Source: SAR86 cluster bacterium AG-422-E19 (GTDB lineage Bacteria > Pseudomonadota > Gammaproteobacteria > Magnimaribacterales > AG-339-G14). Taken from it: 56,105 bases of DNA. This document shows, one piece after another, positions 50,433 to 56,105 of this stretch. The stretch covers positions 1-56,105 of the forward strand of contig QCMR01000004.1 in NCBI GenBank assembly GCA_003213595.1. Reading direction: 5' to 3'. Position numbers and translations under genes: made by a program. The notes beneath the pieces are model-generated. The model ran no database searches, was not told where the DNA came from, and was given only the letters and a program-made list of their open reading frames with translations. Position 1 is the first letter of the stretch, and every line of letters starts with the position of its first letter.

Positions 50433-51530
50433 ATGATTACTAAAGCAGACGACTATCCAATACACCAACTACCTCATCCTGTTTCAGAAGTCGGTACAGA
50501 AAGAAATTTTTATGATCGTTATTTCTTTAATGGATATTCCAAAAAAGAAGATTTTTATTTTGCTGCTGTACTTTGTTTGTATCCTAATTTGAATATCATG
50601 GATGCTTCTTTCACTTTAGCAGTTGACGGAAAGCAACATAATATAAGAACTTCTAGAATTCTAGGTCTTGAAAGACTAAATACAAAAGTGGGCCCTATTG
50701 AAGTTAAAGTTCTTGAGCCTTTAGAAAAGCTTTCAGTTGAACTAACAAATAATGATTCAGACATTACAGCAAAGCTAGAATTCACCAAAAGATTTGAACC
50801 CATGCAGGAGCCAAACATGACTCTTTTTAATGGTCCTAGAAAAATAATGGATACCTGCAGATTAACCCAGCATGGAAATTGGTCTGGGGAAATTAAAATA
50901 AAAGGTGAAGTTATTAAAATATCGCCAAAAGAGTTTGTAGGAACTAGAGACAGATCTTGGGGAGTTAGACCTGTTGGCGCAGGAGATAGTCAACCTATGG
51001 TGCCTTTTGAAATGCCCCAATTTTTTTGGCTTTGGGCTCCTGTTCATTTTGATGATTTGGCGACACACATTTATTACGTTGATAACGAAAAAGGAGAAGC
51101 TGATAATGCTTTCGCAAAAATTCAATTCGATGATGGAAAAGAACAATCCAATTTTGTCTCTCATCAAAAGTCTATTTCATATAAACCCAAAACAAGAAGA
51201 GTTGAATCTTTATCTTTGAACTTAAAAACTTCGCAAGAGGATTTATTTGAATTTCAAATTACGCCTAAAGTAAATATGTTTATGTGTGGTTTAGGGTACA
51301 TGCATCCTGATTGGGGTCATGGCCAATTCAAAGGAGAATTAGAAACTCACTATGACACCTATGATTTAAATGACGATCCACAAGATCCACCATTTCTTCA
51401 TATTCAATCATTGTGTGAAGTTAAGCTTAAGACTCCAGAAAAAGAGCTTCAAGGTCGAGGTGTTTTAGAACAATTATTTTTGGGACCTCACGAGCCTAGT
51501 CGGTTTAAAGATCTTTTCGATAAACCCTAA
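50433..51530 (+). CDS. Conserved lipocalin/AttH-like protein of unknown function
   Basis: A 365-residue, mostly beta protein without a signal peptide. The segment KEFVGTRDRSWGVRPVG, followed by an aromatic stretch (FFWLWAPVHF) and GYMHPDWGHGQFKGELETHYDTYDL, recalls the AttH/lipocalin-like group (DUF7064/7065 type) found in actinobacteria and sphingomonads. I give no function. It is followed after 2 bases by an APH-type kinase and then an SRPBCC protein, a set that looks like one operon. Confidence 0.6.
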   Translation: MITKADDYPIHQLPHPVSEVGTERNFYDRYFFNGYSKKEDFYFAAVLCLYPNLNIMDASFTLAVDGKQHNIRTSRILGLERLNTKVGPIEVKVLEPLEKLSVELTNNDSDITAKLEFTKRFEPMQEPNMTLFNGPRKIMDTCRLTQHGNWSGEIKIKGEVIKISPKEFVGTRDRSWGVRPVGAGDSQPMVPFEMPQFFWLWAPVHFDDLATHIYYVDNEKGEADNAFAKIQFDDGKEQSNFVSHQKSISYKPKTRRVESLSLNLKTSQEDLFEFQITPKVNMFMCGLGYMHPDWGHGQFKGELETHYDTYDLNDDPQDPPFLHIQSLCEVKLKTPEKELQGRGVLEQLFLGPHEPSRFKDLFDKP

Positions 51531-51532
51531 TA

Positions 51533-52603
51533 ATGCCTGTTTCTTCAGAAAAAAATTTTCTAAAAAAATTATCGATTTTTAAAAACTGGCTCGAAAAGAA
51601 AGAGCGTTATAAGAAACAAAATATTTCTATCCAGCCGCACGAATCATCTGAGGCAAGCGGTTTTTCAAATGAAACTTTCTCTTGCAAAATTTTAGGGAAG
51701 AATATTGATGAGGATATAGTCTTGAGAATAAAGCCAACCGGCTTTCAAGTATTTCCTGAATATGATCTTGGATTGCAAGTCGAAATCATGAAGCAATTAA
51801 AACAACTTAAATTTCCTGTTCCGGAAATTTTATTTTTTGAACAAAATGAAGAAATCATTGGATCAGAATTTTATGTAATGAAATATGTTAGCGGAGAGGC
51901 GCCTTCTGACAATCCACCATATCATATGGATCCTGAAGGTATGATGGGGAGAGCTTCTCCAGATCAAATTAGATTAGTTTGGTTTGGCTGGTTAGAAAAC
52001 TTAGTATCTTTTCATAAAATAAGTTATGAGGATTTAGAATTGAGCATGATCAATAAGAGAAGCAATGAAAGCTCTCATTTACAGTCTGATCTTCAATACT
52101 ACAAATCGTTCATGGAATGGGGTCTGGATGGAGAAGCAAATGCATTTTTAGAAGAAGTCTTTCTTTGGCTATCTGAAAATCTTCCTCTAAATCCAAATCC
52201 AAAAAAACTTTGTTGGGGAGACTCAAGACTAGGAAATGTACTCTTTGAAAATTTTCAGGTAAAGAGTTTACTTGACTGGGAAATGGCAACCATTGGAGAT
52301 CCTCTATGCGATTTAGCTTGGGGACTTACAACCGACGATGTGAGTAGCTACGGGCTAAATATTGCAAAGCTTCCAGGTTCGATTGCAAATGAAGAAGCGA
52401 TAAAATTTTGGGAAAAAAATACCGGTTATTCGGCTGAGAATTTCTTTTATTACCGAATATTATGCCTATTTAAATTTTCTGTGATAATGATTAGAGTTGC
52501 AAAAAAATTAATTCATAATGAAATAATGCCTTTAGATAGTGATTTTCACGTCAATAATCACGTATCAAATTACTTAAGACAGGAATTTAATGAAAAAAAT
52601 TAG
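51533..52603 (+). CDS. Aminoglycoside-phosphotransferase-fold small-molecule kinase, ACAD10/11-like
   Basis: A 356-residue APH/choline-kinase-fold protein. ISIQPHESSEASGFSNETFSC is the nucleotide loop, IVLRIKPTGFQVFPEYDL holds the ATP-binding Lys, and LCWGDSRLGNVLF is the Brenner-type catalytic loop with Asp-Ser-Arg (Trp replaces the His of HGD, as in many of this branch). LLDWEMATIGDPLCDLAWGL is the metal-binding segment. This subgroup resembles the kinase part of ACAD10/11, which phosphorylates 4-hydroxyacyl-CoA. Antibiotic resistance is not implied. It overlaps the SRPBCC gene by 14 bases. Confidence 0.82.
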   Translation: MPVSSEKNFLKKLSIFKNWLEKKERYKKQNISIQPHESSEASGFSNETFSCKILGKNIDEDIVLRIKPTGFQVFPEYDLGLQVEIMKQLKQLKFPVPEILFFEQNEEIIGSEFYVMKYVSGEAPSDNPPYHMDPEGMMGRASPDQIRLVWFGWLENLVSFHKISYEDLELSMINKRSNESSHLQSDLQYYKSFMEWGLDGEANAFLEEVFLWLSENLPLNPNPKKLCWGDSRLGNVLFENFQVKSLLDWEMATIGDPLCDLAWGLTTDDVSSYGLNIAKLPGSIANEEAIKFWEKNTGYSAENFFYYRILCLFKFSVIMIRVAKKLIHNEIMPLDSDFHVNNHVSNYLRQEFNEKN

Positions 52604-52973
52604 AATAGAAAAACAGATTAAATGTTCATCCGATTCACTTTGGGAACTATTTGCAGACGTTACGAGATCTGATTGGGTGCCTTTTGCAAACGAAATTGTT
52701 CTTGAAAACGACGTAAGGACTTTCAAAATGGATGGCGTTGGAGAGATTAAGGAAAAGATTATTGAAAAGGATCAAGCAAATAAATCTTTGACTTATAGCG
52801 TGATTAAATCTCCCGCACCTTTGAATCACCATTTAGCCAAAGTTACAGTGCTTGAAGATAATAATTTCTCTAAATTAGTTTGGACCTCTGAAGTTGAACC
52901 AGATGAGTTTGAAAAATTAATTTCAGACGGCATGAAATCATCCATCGAAATGATTAAAAAGATCCTTGAATAA
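52590..52973 (+). CDS. SRPBCC/START-like ligand-binding protein
   Basis: A 127-residue helix-grip protein: IRIEKQIKCSSDSLWELFADVTRSDWVPFANEIVLEND at the N-terminus, two-layer beta sheet and a C-terminal amphipathic helix (ISDGMKSSIEMIKKILE) typical of polyketide-cyclase-like SRPBCC folds. It probably binds a hydrophobic ligand, as a carrier or catalyst. Its start lies inside the kinase gene and its stop inside the tadA start region, so translation of the three genes is coupled. Confidence 0.8.
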   Translation: MKKIRIEKQIKCSSDSLWELFADVTRSDWVPFANEIVLENDVRTFKMDGVGEIKEKIIEKDQANKSLTYSVIKSPAPLNHHLAKVTVLEDNNFSKLVWTSEVEPDEFEKLISDGMKSSIEMIKKILE

Positions 52974-53433
52974 CTCCCAAACCAAAAAGGATTTTTTTTA
53001 TATGAAATTGGCTTTAGAAGAAGCTAAATTAGCTTATTCAAAAAAAGAAGTCCCGGTTGGTGCAGTTTTAGTCAAAGAAGAAGAAGTAATTTCTCGTTCG
53101 TATAACCAATCAATAAGTAAAAACGATCCTTCTGCGCATGCAGAAATGAACGTGCTGAGAGATGCAGCAAAAAAACTAGATAACTATAGACTCAATGGAG
53201 CTAGTCTTTATGTTACTTTAGAACCTTGTTTGATGTGTTTTGGGGCATGCATTCATGCTCGAATAGATAGATTAATCTTTGCTACAGAGGATCAAAAATC
53301 AGGAGTAGTGATAAATAATTTGAATTTACAAGAGGAAAGTTTCTTCAACCATAAAATTTCAGTTTCAAGCGGAATCCTTGGAACCGAAAGTTCTGAGTTA
53401 TTAAAGAAATTTTTTCAAGAAAGGAGAAATTAG
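52966..53433 (+). CDS. tadA: tRNA-specific adenosine deaminase
   Basis: TadA converts A34 to inosine in tRNA-Arg(ACG). The zinc site is complete: His58 and Glu60 in DPSAHAEMNVL, Cys88 and Cys91 in LEPCLMCFGAC. VPVGAVLV and YRLNGASLYVTLEPC are typical. The start is TTG at 52966 (155 residues), overlapping the SRPBCC stop by 8 bases; ATG 53002 would remove the first helix conserved in TadA. The usual AGAMIH segment reads FGACIH here. It is convergent with xthA (4-base overlap). Confidence 0.92.
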   Translation: MNNSQTKKDFFYMKLALEEAKLAYSKKEVPVGAVLVKEEEVISRSYNQSISKNDPSAHAEMNVLRDAAKKLDNYRLNGASLYVTLEPCLMCFGACIHARIDRLIFATEDQKSGVVINNLNLQEESFFNHKISVSSGILGTESSELLKKFFQERRN

Positions 53434-54242
53434 ATTTTAAATTCAGTCCAAACTGGAGCATGATCAGAAGGCTTTTCCATACCTCTTATTTCATAATCTA
53501 TTTCAGATTCAATTGCCATTTCTAAAAGAGGTTTTGTTACCCATAGATGGTCAATTCTTAAGCCTCTTTTGGGATTATCATCAAACCCTCTACTACGGTA
53601 ATCAAACCAGCTGAACTTATCATTAGAATCTGGGAAAAATTTTCTATAAGAATCAAAAAATCCCCAAGTTTTTATATTTTCTAACCATTCTCTTTCTTCA
53701 GGTAAGAAACTACATTTTCCCGTCGCAAGCCATCTTTTTCTATTGTTTTCTCCAATACCTATATCAATATCTTCTGGGGAAATATTTAGGTCTCCCAAGA
53801 TAATAATATTGTCTTCTGGAGAAAAGTTCTCATTTAAATAGATCATCAGATCCTTAAAAAACTTTTCTTTATAAGGAAATTTTTTTGGATGATCTCTGCT
53901 TTCTCCTTGAGGGAAATACCCATTGATAATGGTTACTTCTTGAGAAGAAAACTTGTGTCTTGAAGAAATTAGCCTACATTGGGCATCTTCTTCATCAGTC
54001 GGGAAGCCCAATTGAAAATCCAAAGGTTCAGATTTATAGAGAGTTGACACACCATAATGTCCTTTTTGCCCATTAATTATAGCTTTGTAACCTAATTCAT
54101 TTATGCTCTCCATGGGATAGTTTTCATTGTCTACTTTTGTTTCTTGTAGACAAATAATGTCTGGCGAGTGCTTATCAATTAAAGCACTCATCTGGTGCAG
54201 CCTAGCTCTTAAGCCATTTACATTAAAAGAAAAAATTTTCAT
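53430..54242 (-). CDS. xthA: Exodeoxyribonuclease III
   Basis: XthA is the major AP endonuclease and 3'-repair exonuclease of base-excision repair. The 270-residue EEP-fold protein has FSFNVNGLRARL (Asn), CLQETKV (Glu, metal), YFPQGESRDHPKKFPYKEKFF, ILGDLNISPEDIDIG (Asp-x-Asn), FSWFDYRSRGFDDNPKRGLRIDHLWV and DHAPVW (Asp-His). The start ATG overlaps the prc stop (ATGA), so it is translated from the prc mRNA. It is convergent with tadA. Confidence 0.95.
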   Translation of the reverse strand: MKIFSFNVNGLRARLHQMSALIDKHSPDIICLQETKVDNENYPMESINELGYKAIINGQKGHYGVSTLYKSEPLDFQLGFPTDEEDAQCRLISSRHKFSSQEVTIINGYFPQGESRDHPKKFPYKEKFFKDLMIYLNENFSPEDNIIILGDLNISPEDIDIGIGENNRKRWLATGKCSFLPEEREWLENIKTWGFFDSYRKFFPDSNDKFSWFDYRSRGFDDNPKRGLRIDHLWVTKPLLEMAIESEIDYEIRGMEKPSDHAPVWTEFKI

Positions 54243-56105
54243 CTAAAGTCCGAGCTAGATAGTCTTTTGGGTTTATTAAAATTAATTTGATCAATTAAAA
54301 TTCTCGCTGCTTCTTCAAGAACCATCTTCTCCGAAAACTCATTTAATTCCTCAGGATCAGCATCTAAAAACTCTTGAAAATTTAAATAGGGCTTTAAACC
54401 TACAGAAACTCTAAATCTATTTTCAATGAATAGTCTTTTTTCTTCTTGCGCTTTTTTTTCAGATTTTCTTACTAAATAATTTACGGGAATCAATTTTTTA
54501 TCTAATTCGTTTTTGTTGTGAATTTTTTGATCTTTAATGTACTCATTCAAGTTTGAATCGGATACTCTTTTTTTTGAGAAACTTTGAATCATCTCTATAT
54601 TTGAAGTTGAATTAAAAGGTTCATACTCTAAAGATGAAATATCATCATAAGGAAGAGAGTTTTCAAGAGCCATTTCTCCAACTTCTTTACTATCAAAAAC
54701 ATAGGGCAGGTTAATATCAGGGATAACTCCTAAATTTTGTGTGCTTTTCCCAGAGACTCTATAAAACTTCTGTTCTGTAAATTTTAGTTGTCCATAAGAA
54801 AGATTTTCCAGCCTTTGAACAGTCCCTTTACCGAAAGTGTTTGAGCCCACAATTAATCCCCTTTTGTAATCTTGAAAAGCTCCTGCAAGAATTTCCGAAG
54901 CCGAGGCACTCAATTTATCAACCAAAATCATTACTGGCCCATCATAGTTTTGAATTCCTCTTGTGTGACCCAGAGGCTGAATCGAGCCATTCGACTCCAT
55001 TACTTGAACAATACTTCCTTTTCCTATGAAAAGCTTGGCAAGCGAGTAAGCTTCATATAAAGAACCTCCAGAATTTCCTCTCAAATCAAGAATGACTCCA
55101 TCTACTTGTTCTTCTTTTAATTCCCTTAGAAGGTTCCTGACGTCTTTTGAACTGCTTTTGTAGTTAAATTGATTTCTGCTAAATGCATCAAAGTCCATAT
55201 AAAAAGCAGGTAAATCTATTACCCCAATATTGTAAGATTTATTCGGTTTATATATCTCTACCTTCTTTTTCTTTGCAGCCTGATCTTCCAGTTTTACCAA
55301 CCCCCTGGTGATTTCTATGACTCTACCTAAAATGTCATCCGAAGAAGAATTAGGAATAACTTCAAGTCTGACTTTAGTATTTTTTGGACCTCTTATTAGT
55401 CGAACCACCTCATCGATTCTCCAATCTCGTACATCTTCTATATCATTTTCTGGCAGAGAGGCTACCCCCACAATTTTGTCATTTACTTTTAGGAGACCTG
55501 ATTTATCAGCTGGCCCTCCTGGAATTAATCTCACTATTTTAGTAATTCCATCCTCTGTAGATAAAATTGCTCCAATTCCTTCTAGAGACAGACTCATATT
55601 TATCTCAAAGTCTTCCTGAGATTTTGGAGATAAATAATTTGTATGAGGATCGTAGAGAGAGGTAATCGAATTTATGTATAAAGAAAAGATATCGTCTGAC
55701 TTAATTCTTTTTAAACTTTTAATTCTATTTTTGAGTCTTTTGAGAAGTTTTGACTTAGAGTTTCCAAAATTATCATTAGACAAAAGAATGTTTATAAATT
55801 CGTTTTTAATTAAAAGAGCATGATAGTTTTTGATTGAGCCTAAGGAATTAAATCTTTTTTCATCCTCTCTGCTTTTTTCAACAAATTCAGTCGTATTTAA
55901 GTCGGCAGAAGTATCAATCAAATCAACAACATCTTTTTGATAGTTAATCAATTCAAGCGTTCTGTCAGAATAATCTTGATAAATTTTAAAAATTTCTTCT
56001 AGGTTATAAATGTTCTTGAATCTTGCTTTATATGAGTTGAACTCAACAGAAGTAAATACAATTTTTTCTTTATCTATATTTACCAAAAAGTTATCAATAA
56101 CTTTT
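54239..56105 (-). CDS. prc: Carboxy-terminal (tail-specific) protease, 5' end outside the window
   Basis: Prc/Tsp is a periplasmic PDZ-containing serine protease that trims proteins such as penicillin-binding protein 3 and lipoproteins. The frame is open to the window edge (VIDNFLVNIDKEKIVFTS at the visible start), so a TTG at 56086 is probably not the real start. Visible parts are the N-terminal helical domain, SLYDPHTNYLSPKSQEDF, a PDZ domain (LEGIGAILSTEDGITKIVRLIPGGPADKSGLLKVND), GVILDLRGNSGG, the nucleophile Ser in LSASASEILAGAFQDY, the general-base Lys in NTFGKGTVQ, and a long C-terminal DUF3340-like tail. It ends in a 4-base overlap with xthA. Confidence 0.93.
   Translation of the reverse strand, partial: KVIDNFLVNIDKEKIVFTSVEFNSYKARFKNIYNLEEIFKIYQDYSDRTLELINYQKDVVDLIDTSADLNTTEFVEKSREDEKRFNSLGSIKNYHALLIKNEFINILLSNDNFGNSKSKLLKRLKNRIKSLKRIKSDDIFSLYINSITSLYDPHTNYLSPKSQEDFEINMSLSLEGIGAILSTEDGITKIVRLIPGGPADKSGLLKVNDKIVGVASLPENDIEDVRDWRIDEVVRLIRGPKNTKVRLEVIPNSSSDDILGRVIEITRGLVKLEDQAAKKKKVEIYKPNKSYNIGVIDLPAFYMDFDAFSRNQFNYKSSSKDVRNLLRELKEEQVDGVILDLRGNSGGSLYEAYSLAKLFIGKGSIVQVMESNGSIQPLGHTRGIQNYDGPVMILVDKLSASASEILAGAFQDYKRGLIVGSNTFGKGTVQRLENLSYGQLKFTEQKFYRVSGKSTQNLGVIPDINLPYVFDSKEVGEMALENSLPYDDISSLEYEPFNSTSNIEMIQSFSKKRVSDSNLNEYIKDQKIHNKNELDKKLIPVNYLVRKSEKKAQEEKRLFIENRFRVSVGLKPYLNFQEFLDADPEELNEFSEKMVLEEAARILIDQINFNKPKRLSSSDFR

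Noticed and set aside
51533-52603. Aminoglycoside resistance gene
   Set aside because: The APH fold is shared by many kinases; the sequence resembles the acyl-CoA/choline-type branch and its neighbours are metabolic.
1-56105. CRISPR arrays, insertion sequences, prophage or integrase genes
   Set aside because: No regularly spaced repeats, transposase, integrase or phage genes were seen on either strand.

Overview
The window is compact, AT-rich bacterial DNA: genes are packed with gaps mostly under 100 bases, many neighbours overlap by 1-14 bases, and there is no rRNA, insertion sequence, phage gene or CRISPR array. The order thrS-infC-rpmI-rplT-pheS-pheT-ihfA-merR-tRNA-Pro is the conserved gammaproteobacterial translation block. 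The low GC, small spacers and many glutathione transferases, SDRs, acyl-CoA enzymes and a photolyase suggest a streamlined surface-ocean gammaproteobacterium. SAR86-like is my best guess, but no marker in the window proves it.

Layout. (1) 1-6268: translation and nucleoid operon ending in tRNA-Pro(GGG). (2) 6337-10048: cupin, saccharopine-dehydrogenase-like protein, a strong terminator with a possible small RNA, CPD photolyase and a thioesterase. (3) 10045-18732: acyl-CoA dehydrogenase, esterase lipoprotein, DsbA-fold isomerase, a WecA/MraY-type transferase, class II aldolase, fumarase, pterin dehydratase and an MFS carrier. (4) 18780-23288: guaB-guaA, a GFA-type zinc protein and an Old Yellow Enzyme. 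(5) 23348-30333: patatin, enoyl-CoA isomerase, PAP2 phosphatase, four glutathione-transferase-like proteins and a CoA transferase. (6) 30340-32003, minus strand: a small metal operon with a predicted outer-membrane protein, a His-rich exported HMA (MerP-like) protein, a MerT-like membrane protein and a CsoR-family repressor, preceded by a CsoR-type palindrome. (7) 32022-46109: a catabolic/redox region (SDRs, FAD monooxygenase, aldo/keto reductase, FMN hydroxyacid oxidase, CmcJ-type and PhyH-type proteins, MDR dehydrogenase, enoyl-CoA hydratase, VOC protein, Met-rich outer-membrane protein, acyl-CoA ligase). (8) 46183-56105: anchored methyltransferase, acyl-CoA carboxyltransferase, lipoprotein, peptide deformylase, CIA30 protein, a lipocalin-like/APH kinase/SRPBCC trio, tadA, xthA and the 3' part of prc.

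The most notable observations are these. PheT appears to lack its whole OB-fold tRNA-binding domain. The CsoR/MerT/MerP-like operon has no mercuric reductase, and its first gene has a T9 run that puts an ideal signal peptide out of frame. TATAAT-like boxes recur exactly 6 nt before start codons that lack a Shine-Dalgarno sequence, suggesting leaderless mRNAs. There is a candidate small RNA before phrB and an unlisted 35-residue membrane protein gene. Functions are inferred by recognising family motifs; no database search was run.
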